Shown one piece after another: positions 42,205 through 52,346 of a stretch of DNA of 64,000 bases. Position 1 is the stretch's first letter. Every line of letters starts with the position of its first letter. The position numbers were made by a program, and so were the translations under genes. Below the pieces are notes generated by a model, which saw only the letters and a program-made list of their open reading frames with translations, did not search any database and was not told where the DNA came from. Source of the DNA: Arthrobacter sp. EPSL27 (GTDB lineage Bacteria; Actinomycetota; Actinomycetes; Actinomycetales; Micrococcaceae); the NCBI RefSeq assembly GCF_001512305.1, contig NZ_LNUT01000004.1:791757-855756 (forward strand). Reading direction: 5' to 3'.

Positions 42205-42254
42205 CGGCTCCAGCGTAGCTGGCCGTGCACCCTGCACCGCGTACGGCCAGGCGG

Positions 42255-42986
42255 TCAGACGGCGATGCCGCTGGCGCCGAGCCAGCTGCCGATCAGGAAG
42301 GTGGCGATGAGGGCCGCAGCGCCGCCGATCACCACGCGGACGGCGGCTTTGGTCTTGGAGCCACCGCCGATCCAGGCGCCCACGGCACCGGTCAGGGCCA
42401 AAGCAACCAGCACAGCCACGAAGGTCAGCGGAACACGGATGTCCTCCGGGGGCAGCAGGATGGCAAGCATGGGGAGGATGGCGCCAACCAGGAAGGCCGC
42501 GGCCGAGGCGAACGCGGCGTGCCAGGGGCTCACGATGTCTGTCTCGTCGATGTGCAGTTCCGCGGAAAGGTGGGCGCCGAGGGCATCGTGGGCCGTCAGT
42601 TCCCTGGCCACGGTCCGGGCGGTGTCCGCGCTAAGGCCCTTGCCCTGGTAAATGGCGGCGAGCTCCTCAAGTTCCTCCTCGGGCTGCTCCGCCAGCTCCC
42701 GGCGTTCCTTCTCGATCAGGGCTTTCTGGCTGTCCTTCTGGCTGCTGACGGAGACATATTCCCCCAACGCCATGGAGATGGCACCGCCCACGACGCCGGC
42801 GGCACCGGCGATGAGGATGGGGCCGGACTCGGTGGTCACGCCGGCGACGCCCACCACGATCGCGGCGACGGAGACGATGCCGTCGTTCGCGCCCAGCACA
42901 CCCGCGCGCAGCCAGTTGAGGCGGTGTGCGATGTCGTTCTGGTGCGGCTCGTTCTCATGCTGGATGGGGGAGGTTTGGCTGTCCAT
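42255..42986 (-). CDS. VIT1/CCC1 family iron/manganese transporter
   Basis: A 243-residue membrane protein with about five helices. N-terminal HRLNWLRAGVLGANDGIVS and ALGEYVSVSSQKDSQKALI are the VIT1/CCC1 signature, followed by a cytoplasmic Glu-rich helical domain (about 95-145; ERRELAEQPEEELEELAA) that resembles the metal-binding domain of VIT1. It probably moves Fe2+ or Mn2+ out of the cytoplasm. Confidence 0.9.
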   Translation of the reverse strand: MDSQTSPIQHENEPHQNDIAHRLNWLRAGVLGANDGIVSVAAIVVGVAGVTTESGPILIAGAAGVVGGAISMALGEYVSVSSQKDSQKALIEKERRELAEQPEEELEELAAIYQGKGLSADTARTVARELTAHDALGAHLSAELHIDETDIVSPWHAAFASAAAFLVGAILPMLAILLPPEDIRVPLTFVAVLVALALTGAVGAWIGGGSKTKAAVRVVIGGAAALIATFLIGSWLGASGIAV

Positions 42987-43068
42987 GGGTACAGCAAACC
43001 ACCGTGTTCCCCGCCAGGCCAGCCTGATGAGCCTAAGTTAGCCACAGCTTCCCCGGCGGGGACGTCTG

Positions 43069-44229
43069 CTAGGGGCTGGGTGTGGGGGACGGCGGCAGCG
43101 TCGGGAACGCTTCCGGGTCCGCGGTCAGGCCCGGGAGTGCGCCCGGGTCCGCGCCCCAGAGGACGCTCCGGCGGGCGGCGCCCACCAGGCCGGAAATCGC
43201 CCATTCACGCGTCTGTCCTTCACCCAGCGCCACCAGATCGCCGTAGACAGCCAGGCCGGAGGCCTCCAGGGTTCCGAGTCCGGCGGCAGGCGCTGCAAGG
43301 AACCCGGGTGCGACGGCGTAACCGGCTTCGCGCGGCGGCACCGGGGCGCACTGTGCCCGGCTCAGCTCCTCGGCCCCGGCCACAAGGTCCTCGTGCCGGG
43401 CGAGCTGCTGCGAGGCCGAGGCCGCCGCGTCGCCTGCCAGCCGGGTCAGGGCGACTTGGTAGCCGTACACGGTTTCCCGCTCGGCGCGGACCGCCGCCGC
43501 CAGCGCCCCGGGCAGGGTCGCGGCGGGGGAGTCGGCTGAGGCAGGCTCGGATGATGCGGCTCCGGCTGTTGCGGCCGGCGTAGCCGCGGGGGAGGACGAC
43601 GGCGCCGCTGCCGCAGTGCCCGGGCACTCCCCGGACAGCGGGGGCGCGGTGGGGTCCGGCACCGCCGGGGCAGGCACCCCAGCCGCCGCGGCGAGGGCGG
43701 ATGCCTGCAGCAGTTGGGCGGTCCCGACGGCGGCGAGCAGCCGGGCCATCCCGCCGTCGGCCACGGCAGCGTCCGCGAACCGCTGCCCGGCGCTGTCCGC
43801 GAGTGCGCCAGCCAGGGCCGGCACCGTGGCAGGCAGGGGAGCTGCGGTGGAAGTGGCAGTGGTAGCCGGCGTGGCAGCGGAGGCTGTTGCCGCCGGCGGG
43901 GTCCCGGCTCCGTCGGCGGGCACCTGGAGGGCCCGGGCCTGGGTTGTCAGCAAACTCACAGTCCGCCCCACAGCGGGTTGTCCGGTGCCGGCGGCGCCCC
44001 GGCTGAGCTCCTCGCCGGCGGCCCTCAGGCGCATGGTGTCGGTGAGGGCGGCAGCCCGTGCCTGCTCGGAAAATGGCGGTTCCACGGGCTTCTGGGGGCG
44101 TCCGGGGCTCAGGACCATGCCGAGGCTGACCACCACCAGAGCGATGCACGACAGCAGCGCGATGCGGGGGATCAGCTCCTGCCGCCGCTTTTGCCTGGTG
44201 TCGTCTTTCACAACGGACCATTTTGTCAC
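43069..44229 (-). CDS. DUF4439 (ferritin-like) membrane-anchored protein
   Basis: A 386-residue protein with one N-terminal membrane segment (LLSCIALVVVSLGMVL), an Ala/Pro/Thr-rich region, and a C-terminal ferritin-like helical DUF4439 domain (from about 235; AAVRAERETVYGYQVALTRL). The position just before rimP, divergently, matches the conserved actinobacterial arrangement (mycobacterial Rv2844 next to rimP). GTG start at 44229 has no good ribosome-binding site, so the start is uncertain. Function unknown. Confidence 0.75.
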   Translation of the reverse strand: MTKWSVVKDDTRQKRRQELIPRIALLSCIALVVVSLGMVLSPGRPQKPVEPPFSEQARAAALTDTMRLRAAGEELSRGAAGTGQPAVGRTVSLLTTQARALQVPADGAGTPPAATASAATPATTATSTAAPLPATVPALAGALADSAGQRFADAAVADGGMARLLAAVGTAQLLQASALAAAAGVPAPAVPDPTAPPLSGECPGTAAAAPSSSPAATPAATAGAASSEPASADSPAATLPGALAAAVRAERETVYGYQVALTRLAGDAAASASQQLARHEDLVAGAEELSRAQCAPVPPREAGYAVAPGFLAAPAAGLGTLEASGLAVYGDLVALGEGQTREWAISGLVGAARRSVLWGADPGALPGLTADPEAFPTLPPSPTPSP

Positions 44230-44326
44230 GGCCGGCGTGAAGGCCGGGAACTGAAGTGCACCACGGCGTCTGGAAAATCGCTAGGCTAGTACACACAACA
44301 TCATCTAGCGGGAGGCGGCCGGCATC

Positions 44327-44944
44327 ATGACCAACGCAGAAGCCACGACTTCAACAGACCGGACCGGGACGGGGAAGGCTGAAGCCGCACCCGCTCACAA
44401 CTTCGAGGCCGAGCGGCTGCACGCGCTCCTGGAGCCCGCGGTCCTGGCCAACCGCCTGTACCTGGAGGACGTCTCCATTCACGTTGCCGGCGCCAACCGG
44501 GTGGTCCACGTTGTGGTGGACCTGCCGCAGGAGGAGACCGGTGGCGTGGGCCTTGACGTCATTGCGGAGATTTCCAAGACCCTTTCGGACATCCTGGACA
44601 CCGATCCCACCATGGACGCCCGCCCCTACGAACTCGAAGTGTCCTCACCCGGCGTCGGCCGCCCGCTCACCGAAGAGCGGCACTGGCACCGGGCCCGCGG
44701 CCGCATGGTCAAGGTCAGTGTCCTGCAGGGCGAGAACGTCACCGGTCGCGTCATGTCCGTCGACGACGGCGGCGTGACGCTGGTCCCGGAGATCACCGTC
44801 AAGAAGGGCATGAAGCCCAAGCAGGGCGACCCCATCAAACTTCCTTTCGACAGGATCCGCAGCGGAAAAGTCGAGATAGAGTTCAGCCACCTCGACGAGG
44901 CCGGTCTGGAGAACGCACACAATGGACCTTCTGAGGAGGCCTGA
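44327..44944 (+). CDS. rimP: Ribosome maturation factor RimP
   Basis: A 205-residue protein needed for 30S maturation, with the N-terminal alpha/beta domain (about 25-110, [20 protein letters not shown] at the junction) and the C-terminal SH3-like barrel (about 115-190). An N-terminal tail of about 25 residues is low complexity. It overlaps nusA by one base and heads the rimP-nusA pair. Confidence 0.92.
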   Translation: MTNAEATTSTDRTGTGKAEAAPAHNFEAERLHALLEPAVLANRLYLEDVSIHVAGANRVVHVVVDLPQEETGGVGLDVIAEISKTLSDILDTDPTMDARPYELEVSSPGVGRPLTEERHWHRARGRMVKVSVLQGENVTGRVMSVDDGGVTLVPEITVKKGMKPKQGDPIKLPFDRIRSGKVEIEFSHLDEAGLENAHNGPSEEA

Positions 44945-45924
44945 TGGATATTGACATGAGCGCACTGAGACTTCTGGAGCGTGAGCGTGAAATCCCGCTG
45001 GACCTCCTGATTCCGACCATCGAGCAGGCACTGCTGGTGGCGTACCACAAGACGCCCGGGGCCTTCGAGAAGGCCCGGGCGGAGCTGGACCGCAAGAGCG
45101 GCCACGTGACCATCTGGGCCACCGAAATCGACGACGACGGCGCGCCGATCGGCGAATTCGAAGACACCCCCGCGGGTTTCGGCCGCATCGCCGCGAGCAC
45201 CGCACGGCAGATCATCCTGCAGCGCCTCCGCGACGCTGAGGACGACAACGTCCTGGGCCAGTTCAAGGGCCGCGAAGGCGAGCTGGTGGCCGGCACCATC
45301 CAGCAGGGCAACAACCCGCACATGATCCAGGTCAACCTGGGCACGGTGGAGGCGCTGCTGCCCCCGCCGGAGCAGGTGCCTGGCGAGAAGTACATCCACG
45401 GCAACCGGCTCCGCGCCTTCGTGATCGACGTGCACCGCGGCACCAAGGGCCCGTCCATCACGCTGTCCCGGTCCCACCCGGGCCTGGTGCGGAAGCTCTT
45501 CGAAATGGAGGTTCCGGAAATCGCGGACCGCTCCGTGGAGATCGTCGCCCTCGCCCGCGAGGCCGGACACCGCACCAAGATGGCTGTCAAGGCGAACAAC
45601 CCCGGCATCAACGCCAAGGGCGCCTGCATCGGTGAAATGGGTTCCCGCGTCCGTGCGGTCATGAACGAGCTCAACGACGAAAAAATCGACATCGTCGACT
45701 ACAGCGAGGACCCGGCGACGTTTATCGCCAGCGCGCTGTCCCCGTCGCGGGTGAATTCGGTCACCATCACGGACGAGGCAACCCGCTCGGCCCGCGTGGT
45801 GGTCCCGGACTACCAGCTCTCCCTTGCGATCGGCAAGGAAGGCCAGAACGCACGCCTCGCCGCCAAGCTCACCGGCTGGCGGATCGACATCGTCTCTGAC
45901 GCCGCGGTCAGCCGCGACAAATAG
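44944..45924 (+). CDS. nusA: Transcription termination/antitermination factor NusA
   Basis: A 326-residue NusA, the short actinobacterial form without C-terminal acidic repeats. N-terminal RNA polymerase-binding domain (about 1-110), S1 domain (about 120-190; [20 protein letters not shown]), KH1 (about 200-275, [20 protein letters not shown]) and KH2 (about 280-325, [19 protein letters not shown]). It binds RNA and modulates pausing and termination. Confidence 0.95.
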   Translation: MDIDMSALRLLEREREIPLDLLIPTIEQALLVAYHKTPGAFEKARAELDRKSGHVTIWATEIDDDGAPIGEFEDTPAGFGRIAASTARQIILQRLRDAEDDNVLGQFKGREGELVAGTIQQGNNPHMIQVNLGTVEALLPPPEQVPGEKYIHGNRLRAFVIDVHRGTKGPSITLSRSHPGLVRKLFEMEVPEIADRSVEIVALAREAGHRTKMAVKANNPGINAKGACIGEMGSRVRAVMNELNDEKIDIVDYSEDPATFIASALSPSRVNSVTITDEATRSARVVVPDYQLSLAIGKEGQNARLAAKLTGWRIDIVSDAAVSRDK

Positions 45925-45928
45925 GCCC

Positions 45929-45958
45929 GGCGCGTGGCCCCGGCAGCGGGGCCGCGCC
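45929..45958 (+). terminator. GC-rich hairpin after nusA
   Basis: A 13-bp stem with a single bulged T (GGCGCGTGGCCCCG and CGGGGCCGCGCC) around a four-base loop GCAG, five bases after the nusA stop codon. There is no T-tract, so it may be an attenuator or mRNA-stabilising structure rather than a full terminator. Confidence 0.5.
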
Positions 45959-46026
45959 GCAGGCACCTGTGCCCTTCCTCCGGCGCCCCCGGTCCCGCAA
46001 GTTCGGGGCCCGGGCGCTTGAGGGGC

Positions 46027-46032
46027 TAGAAT
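46027..46032 (+). promoter_or_regulatory. Candidate -10 box for ylxR-infB
   Basis: TAGAAT in the nusA-ylxR gap, about 150 bases before ylxR. No good -35 was seen at 17 bases. Confidence 0.3.
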
Positions 46033-46180
46033 AGACATGACCGCGCCTAACGGCCGGTATCCGCGTGATCCCCACGCGTCCGGAACCCGTCCGGCGAAGG
46101 AACTGCTCGCAGCGCCTTGGCCGCACCGGGCCCAGGCAACCGGGGCCGGCAGATATGTACTGGCAGGAAGATACTCGTAA

Positions 46181-46522
46181 GTGGCACACGTGCAGCACCT
46201 CGAGGATCAGCCGCAGCGCACCTGCATCGGATGCCGGAAGAAGGGTCCGCGGTCGGAGCTACTCCGGCTCGTCGCCGGCGGCAGCGGTTCAACCGCCGTC
46301 GTGGTCGATGAACGACGCCGGATGGCTGGCCGGGGTGCATGGCTGCACCCCAGCGACAAGTGCCTGGCACTGGCGGTCAAACGTCGAGCGTTCGGTCGCG
46401 CCCTCAACGGCGCTACCGGAACAGCCGACGTCGAGCGCCGGATCACGGCAGGCACGCAAGCCGCGGGCACCCCGGTGGCCGCAGCAAAAACCGTCCAACC
46501 TGAAAGCGGGTCAGAAAACTGA
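46181..46522 (+). CDS. ylxR: YlxR family RNA-binding protein (DUF448)
   Basis: A 113-residue protein with the YlxR signature RTCIGCRKKGPRSELLRLV (about residues 13-31), GRGAWLHPSDKCLALAVKR and a low-complexity tail. GTG start with AGGAAG upstream. YlxR proteins sit between nusA and infB across bacteria and are implicated in RNA binding; the physiological role is unclear. Confidence 0.88.
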   Translation: MAHVQHLEDQPQRTCIGCRKKGPRSELLRLVAGGSGSTAVVVDERRRMAGRGAWLHPSDKCLALAVKRRAFGRALNGATGTADVERRITAGTQAAGTPVAAAKTVQPESGSEN

Positions 46523-46674
46523 TGGAAACCCGATGAGTTCCCACCGATGAGTGCGCAACGATGACAACTTTGTTGCGCTCTGCAATGGGCCTTTCAGCTG
46601 CACTCGCGGCGGAGGCCCGCAGTAAGAAGTAGACGGTTCGTGCCTGGCTCGGTGCGGACCGAGACAGGAGAAAT

Positions 46675-49575
46675 GTGGCCAAGGTCCGCGTACACGAGCT
46701 CGCTAAAGAGCTCGGTATTACTTCCAAAGATGCAGTAACCAAACTGCAGGAACTGGGCGAATTCGTTCGCTCTGCCTCTTCCACCATTGAGGCCCCCGTT
46801 GTGAGGAAACTCCGCAACGCGTTCCCCGACGCGCCGGCAGCTTCGAAGTCCGAAGCCCCCGCGTCCGCCCCCAAGGCACCCGCCAGCCCCGCGGCAAACC
46901 GACCGGCGCCCGCGCCGGCTCCGGCTGCGCCCGCGGCACCGGCGGCTGCACCCAAGACTGAAGCTCCGGCGCCGGCAGCAGCTGCTCCGGCTCCCGCTCC
47001 CGCCGCAGCGGCCCCGGCCGCAGCAGCACCCGCCGCACCGGCGGCCCCCGCTGCCCAGGCTCCGGCCCCGTCGACGGGCGCCAAGCCCGGCGCACGTCCG
47101 GCACCCAAGGCTGAAACCCCGGCTGCTCCGGCACGCCAGGGCGGTTCGGCACCCCGTCCGGGCGGCCCCCGTCCGGGCAACAACCCGTTCGCCACTTCCC
47201 AGGGCATGCCCCGGGGCCGCGGCGGCGACAACGAACGTCCCGCGCGTCCGGGTAACAACCCGTTCGCTCCTTCCCAGGGCATGCCGCGTCCGGGCGGAAG
47301 CCGCACTGAGGGCGAACGCCCCGGCGGTCCCCGTCCCGCGGCCGGTGCCGGTGGCCCCCGTCCGGGCGGTCCCCGTCCGGCAGCTGGCGCCGGCGGTCCC
47401 CGTCCCGGTGCACCGCGTCCGGCCGGAGCACCCGGCCGTCCCGCAGGTGCCGGTGGAAACCGGCCGACGCCGGGCATGATGCCTAACCGCACCGAGCGTC
47501 CCGCACCCGCAGGTGCCGGCCGTCCCGGCGGCGGCCGCGGTCCGGGCCGTCCGGGCGCACCGGGTACCGGTGCTCCCGGCACCGGTGGCGGCGCTCCGGC
47601 CGGCGGCGGCTTTGGCAAGGGCGGCCGCGGTCGCGGCGGCACCCAGGGCGCCTTCGGCAAGGGCGGCGCAGGCCGCGGCAAGCAGCGCAAGTCGAAGCGT
47701 GCCAAGCGCCAGGAACTGGAGCAGATGAGTGCTCCGTCGCTGGGCGGCGTCAGCGTGCCCCGCGGCGACGGCAATACCGTTGTCCGGCTCCGCCGCGGCT
47801 CGTCCATCACGGACTTCGCCGACAAGATCGAGGCGAACCCCGCTGCACTGGTCACCGTCCTCTTCCACCTCGGCGAAATGGCCACGGCCACGCAGTCGCT
47901 GGATGAAGAGACCTTCGCCCTGCTCGGCGAAGAGCTCGGCTACAAGCTGCAGGTCGTGTCCCCGGAGGACGAGGAGCGCGAGCTGCTCTCCGGCTTCGAC
48001 ATCGACTTCGAGGCCGAACTGGAAGCCGAAGGCGACGAGGAACTGGAAGCGCGTCCTCCGGTAGTCACCGTCATGGGTCACGTTGACCACGGTAAGACCC
48101 GTCTGCTCGATGCCATCCGCAAGTCCGACGTTATGGCGGGCGAGCACGGCGGCATCACGCAGCACATCGGTGCTTACCAGGTCACGCACAACCACGAAGG
48201 TGCCGATCGCAAGATCACCTTCATCGATACCCCGGGCCACGAGGCGTTCACCGCCATGCGTGCCCGTGGTGCGAAGGTCACCGACATCGCCATCCTGGTG
48301 GTTGCAGCGGACGACGGCGTGATGCCGCAGACCATTGAAGCCCTTAACCACGCCCAGGCGGCCAACGTGCCGATCGTCGTGGCCGTGAACAAGATCGACA
48401 AGGAAGGCGCCAACCCGGACAAGGTCCGCGGCCAGCTGACCGAGTACGGCCTGGTTCCGGAAGAGTACGGTGGCGACACCATGTTCGTGGAGGTCTCTGC
48501 CCGCCAGAACCTGCACATCGACGAGCTGCTCGAGGCCGTCCTGCTCACCGCAGACGCAGCCCTGGACATGCGCGCCAACCCGAACAAGGACGCCCGCGGT
48601 ATCGCGATCGAAGCCAACCTGGACAAGGGCCGCGGTGCGGTTGCCACCGTCCTGGTCCAGTCCGGCACCCTGCACGTCGGCGACACCATCGTGGCAGGCA
48701 CGGCCCACGGCCGTGTCCGTGCGATGTTCGACGACGACGGCAGCGCCCTGACCGAGGCCGGCCCGTCCCGCCCCGTGCAGGTCCTGGGTCTGTCCAACGT
48801 CCCGCGCGCCGGCGACACCTTCTTCGTGACCGCTGACGAGCGCACCGCCCGCCAGATCGCCGAGAAGCGTGAAGCTGCGGACCGCAACGCCGCCCTGGCG
48901 AAGCGCCGCAAGCGCATCAGCCTGGAAGACTTCGACCAGGCCGTCGCCGACGGCAAGATCGACACCCTCAACCTCATCCTCAAGGGTGACGTGTCCGGTG
49001 CCGTGGAAGCCCTCGAAGACGCACTGCTCAAGATCGACGTTGGCGAGGGTGTCCAGCTGCGCGTTATCCACCGCGGTGTCGGTGCTATCACGCAGAACGA
49101 CGTCAACCTGGCGACGGTCGACAGCGCCGTCATCATCGGCTTCAACGTCAAGCCTGCCGAGCGTGTTGCCGAACTGGCAGACCGCGAAGGCGTGGACATG
49201 CGCTTCTACTCCGTCATCTACGCAGCCATCGATGACATCGAGGCAGCCCTCAAGGGCATGCTCAAGCCGGAGTACGAAGAGCACCAGCTGGGCACCGCCG
49301 AGGTCCGCGAAGTGTTCCGTTCCTCCAAGTTCGGCAACATTGCAGGCTCGATCGTCCGCTCCGGTGTCATCCGGCGCAACGCCAAGGCCCGCATCAGCCG
49401 CGACGGCAAGATCATCGGTGACAACCTCACCGTTGAGACGCTCAAGCGCTTCAAGGACGACGCCACCGAGGTCCGCACGGACTTCGAGTGTGGTATCGGT
49501 CTTGGGTCGTACAACGACATCAACGAAGGTGACATCATCGAGACCTTCGAGATGCGCGAAAAGCCGCGCGTCTAG
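46675..49575 (+). CDS. infB: Translation initiation factor IF-2
   Basis: A 966-residue GTPase that brings initiator tRNA to the 30S subunit. IF2_N domain at the start ([20 protein letters not shown]), then about 330 residues of Ala/Pro followed by Pro/Gly/Arg repeats ([15 protein letters not shown]), a second IF2_N-like segment, and the G domain from about residue 465: G1 GHVDHGKT, G3 DTPGHEAF, G4 NKIDKEG. Domains II-IV follow, ending MREKPRV. The repeat-rich N-terminus is typical of actinobacteria. GTG start at 46675. Confidence 0.96.
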   Translation: MAKVRVHELAKELGITSKDAVTKLQELGEFVRSASSTIEAPVVRKLRNAFPDAPAASKSEAPASAPKAPASPAANRPAPAPAPAAPAAPAAAPKTEAPAPAAAAPAPAPAAAAPAAAAPAAPAAPAAQAPAPSTGAKPGARPAPKAETPAAPARQGGSAPRPGGPRPGNNPFATSQGMPRGRGGDNERPARPGNNPFAPSQGMPRPGGSRTEGERPGGPRPAAGAGGPRPGGPRPAAGAGGPRPGAPRPAGAPGRPAGAGGNRPTPGMMPNRTERPAPAGAGRPGGGRGPGRPGAPGTGAPGTGGGAPAGGGFGKGGRGRGGTQGAFGKGGAGRGKQRKSKRAKRQELEQMSAPSLGGVSVPRGDGNTVVRLRRGSSITDFADKIEANPAALVTVLFHLGEMATATQSLDEETFALLGEELGYKLQVVSPEDEERELLSGFDIDFEAELEAEGDEELEARPPVVTVMGHVDHGKTRLLDAIRKSDVMAGEHGGITQHIGAYQVTHNHEGADRKITFIDTPGHEAFTAMRARGAKVTDIAILVVAADDGVMPQTIEALNHAQAANVPIVVAVNKIDKEGANPDKVRGQLTEYGLVPEEYGGDTMFVEVSARQNLHIDELLEAVLLTADAALDMRANPNKDARGIAIEANLDKGRGAVATVLVQSGTLHVGDTIVAGTAHGRVRAMFDDDGSALTEAGPSRPVQVLGLSNVPRAGDTFFVTADERTARQIAEKREAADRNAALAKRRKRISLEDFDQAVADGKIDTLNLILKGDVSGAVEALEDALLKIDVGEGVQLRVIHRGVGAITQNDVNLATVDSAVIIGFNVKPAERVAELADREGVDMRFYSVIYAAIDDIEAALKGMLKPEYEEHQLGTAEVREVFRSSKFGNIAGSIVRSGVIRRNAKARISRDGKIIGDNLTVETLKRFKDDATEVRTDFECGIGLGSYNDINEGDIIETFEMREKPRV

Positions 49576-49615
49576 TCTGACCGCCTTCGGCGAGTCAGTA
49601 GCAAGAGGTGCGGGG

Positions 49616-49735
49616 CCGTTGGATTCTTTCCGGCGGCCCCGCCCCTTCGCTGGGCGGCAATCGATCTTCGATCGTTTGCCGCCCAGCTTCGGCAGGCCCG
49701 ATGCCACTCCCGGGCCGCCGGAAAGAATCCAACGG
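49616..49735. repeat. 120-bp palindromic element between infB and rbfA
   Basis: Outer arms are perfect 24-bp inverted repeats (49616-49639 with 49712-49735; core GGATTCTTTCCGGCGG). Inside lies a second hairpin with perfect 12-bp arms (GCTGGGCGGCAA at 49649-49660, TTGCCGCCCAGC at 49676-49687) and an inner CGATC-TTC-GATCG stem. Weaker GAGTCA/TGACTC arms flank the whole. No coding capacity. Confidence 0.85.
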
Positions 49736-49837
49736 GGGTCCGTCGTTTGACTCACCGTAGTGCGTGGCAGAAAACTGAAGCGAGCGACTCCGCCCACCAG
49801 GCGCCGTCGTACATCCCAAATTTTTTTAGGAGTGGAA

Positions 49838-50347
49838 ATGGCTGATCCCGCACGGGCTGCCAAGTTGGCGCAGCGGATAAAGGTTGTTGTTGCTGAGGCG
49901 CTGGGCCGGAGGGTCAAGGATCCCCGGCTGGAAGGTGTGACTGTTACCGATGCGCGGGTGACCAATGACCTGCAGCACGCCACCGTGTACTACACGGTGT
50001 TCGGTGACGAGGTTGCGCAGTCCGATGCTGCCAAGGGGCTGGAGAAGGCCAAGGGTGTGCTGCGCCAGGAAGTCGGCCGGAACATCACCGTGCGGCTGAC
50101 CCCCACGCTGGAGTTCGTGGCAGACCAGATCCCGGTCAACGCCTCGAACCTTGAAGAGCTGCTGCGCGCCGCGAAGAAACGCGACGCCGAGGTGGCCGCA
50201 CTCGCTGCCAGCGCCAAGCACGCCGGCGACGCCGACCCCTACAAGAGCGACGTTCCCCAGGACGTGGAACTCGACGAGGACGACTTCGACGAAGAGGACC
50301 TGGACCTCTCCGCCGACGGCGACGTCGATGAGGACAGCAACAAGTAG
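49838..50347 (+). CDS. rbfA: Ribosome-binding factor A
   Basis: A 169-residue protein with the KH-like RbfA domain (about 1-110; KVVVAEALGRRVKDPRLEGV, FGDEVAQSDAAKGLEKAKG, LTPTLEFVADQ). The last 40 or so residues are very acidic (ELDEDDFDEEDLDLSADGD), common in actinobacterial RbfA. The ATG at 49838 follows TTAGGAG; the longer frame upstream enters the palindromic element's flank and lacks homology. Confidence 0.94.
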   Translation: MADPARAAKLAQRIKVVVAEALGRRVKDPRLEGVTVTDARVTNDLQHATVYYTVFGDEVAQSDAAKGLEKAKGVLRQEVGRNITVRLTPTLEFVADQIPVNASNLEELLRAAKKRDAEVAALAASAKHAGDADPYKSDVPQDVELDEDDFDEEDLDLSADGDVDEDSNK

Positions 50348-50389
50348 TTCAGCGTCGACGCAGTCCTGAAGATTAGCGTCCTGCGCGAG

Positions 50390-50424
50390 GAAATGGCCGG
50401 CCCCGGCAGGGGACCGGCCATTTC
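50390..50424 (+). terminator. Intrinsic terminator after rbfA
   Basis: An 11-bp stem GAAATGGCCGG/CCGGCCATTTC extended by CCCC/GGGG with one bulged A, around GGCA, followed by a TG-rich tail (TGTGTGTATT). It lies between the convergent rbfA and ScyD/ScyE-like genes. Confidence 0.75.
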
Positions 50425-50447
50425 TGTGTGTATTCACGAATGGTTGG

Positions 50448-51581
50448 TCAGTGGCCGCCCAGCTCCACGTACATCACCTGGCCGTCGGGCGGCCCGTCCG
50501 GGCCGGGCAGGGCGTTGACCGCCGCGTAGAGGGTATGGCCGCGGATGTCGGCGTCTGCCGCGAACTTGGCCGCGAGCACCACTGTCGACTCACCGGAGTC
50601 CGGGTCAATCCGGAGCACCCCCTCTCCGAACAGCGAGGCGACGTACAGGCCGCCGTCGTCATCCAGGGCCAGTCCCGTGGGCGTCATGATGTCCTCCGCC
50701 AGGAGCTCCACGTCGCCGTCCCGTCCCACCGTGAAGATGGCGCCGCGCGGGCCCAGCGTCGGGTCTTCCGGCCCGCCGGGCAGCGAGGTGACGTACAGCC
50801 GGCCGTCCGGGCCGACGGCGACATCGGTCGGAACAGCCTCGAAATCGTAGGTGGTTCCGACGACGCAGGCAGGCAGTCCGTTGGAGGCGGCAGCCTCAGC
50901 GGTGATGGTGTAGGGCCGCGGCGGCAGCACGGCCATGGTCTCGGTCTCCCCGGTCCGGGCGTCAACGGACACCACGCTGTTGGCCCCGGCGTCCGCAACG
51001 TAGATGGTCCGCTCCGTCAGCGCGATGCCGTACGGATGGGAGTCAATTTCACCCTGGTACGTCTCGGGCATGTTGGGCGGCAGTTCCGAAGCGCAGCCCG
51101 CCGGCAGGTCGCGGAAGCCGTACCGGGTGCCGCCGTCGGCGTTCTCCTCCGTCTCAAGGGCGGCGAAGTCGCCCAGGGTCTCCTGGCTGCCGTCCTGTTC
51201 AATGATGCGCACGTGGCCGGCCAGCTCCCCGGGGTCGGGGCCGGCGCCCTGGCTTTCGAGGAAGTAGGTGCGCCCGTCCCGCTGGGCGTTGCCTGCCACG
51301 CTCCAGTCCGGGGTTTCGTAGAGGACGCTGTGGGTCCCCGCGTCGTCCACCCGGGTCAGCCGGCCGGCAAAGGACTCGCTCACGGTCACGGAGCCGTTGC
51401 GGCCCGTGCTGAGGTGGAGCGGGCCCACCAGCCCTCCGGTCAGCAGCACGGCTGACTTGTCTCCGGCGTCCCCGCCGCCGCCGCCTGACGGGTTGCCGGG
51501 TGCGGCGCCGGCGGCGGTCCCGGTCGAGAAGAACACGGCGGCTGTGGCGGCCGTGGCGAGCAGTGACAATCTGGTTCTCAT
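50448..51581 (-). CDS. Secreted ScyD/ScyE-family beta-propeller-like protein
   Basis: A 377-residue secreted protein with an N-terminal signal peptide (RLSLLATAATAAVFFSTGTA) and repeated propeller-like segments: GPLHLSTGRNGSVTVSESF, SHPYGIALTERTIYVADAG, PTDVAVGPDGRLYVTSLPGG and PTGLALDDDGGLYVASLF. These match the ScyD/ScyE family, named from cyanobacterial scytonemin genes, though in actinobacteria no scytonemin pathway is involved. Function unknown. ATG at 51581 with GGGAG upstream. Confidence 0.82.
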   Translation of the reverse strand: MRTRLSLLATAATAAVFFSTGTAAGAAPGNPSGGGGGDAGDKSAVLLTGGLVGPLHLSTGRNGSVTVSESFAGRLTRVDDAGTHSVLYETPDWSVAGNAQRDGRTYFLESQGAGPDPGELAGHVRIIEQDGSQETLGDFAALETEENADGGTRYGFRDLPAGCASELPPNMPETYQGEIDSHPYGIALTERTIYVADAGANSVVSVDARTGETETMAVLPPRPYTITAEAAASNGLPACVVGTTYDFEAVPTDVAVGPDGRLYVTSLPGGPEDPTLGPRGAIFTVGRDGDVELLAEDIMTPTGLALDDDGGLYVASLFGEGVLRIDPDSGESTVVLAAKFAADADIRGHTLYAAVNALPGPDGPPDGQVMYVELGGH

Positions 51582-51762
51582 GGCTGGCTCCCGGAGCGTA
51601 TGGCTAAGCATCCACATCGTTGAGACCACTGAGACCGTTCATTGGCGGCCGGGAAATTCCACGGCGGCCCCCAGCGAATTTTAAGCCGCAGGCGCCGCAA
51701 AGTCGATGCCTTCCGGGCGCGCAGACCCTCTGCGGGGCCGGTCGGCTCGCTATGATCGGACC

Positions 51763-52248
51763 ATGCCCATGCCGCCCGCAGATACCGACATCCGCAGTTT
51801 CCTCGACCAGGCGATCCGGCTCGCCGCCGGGAGCGCTGCCGGCGGCGGCGGCCCGTTCGGGGCGCTGGTGGTCACCGCCGACGGGAAGGTGCACACCGGC
51901 GTCAACCGGGTGACGCGGGACAACGACCCCACGGCCCATGCCGAGGTGGTGGCCATCCGCGCCGCCGCTGCCGCGTCCGCCACGTTCGATCTCAGCGGCG
52001 CTGTGCTCTACGCCAGCTGCGAGCCGTGCCCGCTATGCCTTGCCGCGGCCCTGTGGGCCCGCGTTGACCGGGTCTATTTCGCTGCGGACCGCCACGCGGC
52101 CGCCGCTGCCGGCTTCGACGATGCGCTGTTCTACGAATACTTCGACGGCACCCGGCCGGACCTGATGCCGGTCCGCCAGGCGGCAGTACCGGCGTCGGAT
52201 GTTCCCTTCCAGGCCTGGCGCGACAACCCCGACCGCATCGAATACTGA
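51763..52248 (+). CDS. Nucleoside deaminase (guanine/cytosine deaminase family)
   Basis: A 161-residue zinc deaminase. Zinc ligands and catalytic Glu lie in TAHAEVVAIRAA and ASCEPCPLCLAAALWAR (H-A-E and P-C-x2-C). FYEYFDGTRPDLMPVRQ and a C-terminal DNPDRIEY match guanine deaminase-like members. The ATG at 51763 begins the deaminase domain; an upstream in-frame ATG has no ribosome-binding site. Confidence 0.88.
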   Translation: MPMPPADTDIRSFLDQAIRLAAGSAAGGGGPFGALVVTADGKVHTGVNRVTRDNDPTAHAEVVAIRAAAAASATFDLSGAVLYASCEPCPLCLAAALWARVDRVYFAADRHAAAAAGFDDALFYEYFDGTRPDLMPVRQAAVPASDVPFQAWRDNPDRIEY

Positions 52249-52346
52249 CGGGGACGCCCCGCCCGGGGCCTTTGGACCCTATGCCCGGCCGCCGCCGGAG
52301 CGTCCCATGGAACCATGACTGCGGGGACCCGGGAAGGCGGTGGACT

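Noticed and set aside
46594..49983. Very long minus-strand open frame (1129 codons) opposite infB
   Set aside because: Composition is Gly/Arg/Val-rich shadow coding caused by the GC-rich codon bias of infB; no known domain, and infB on the plus strand is certain.
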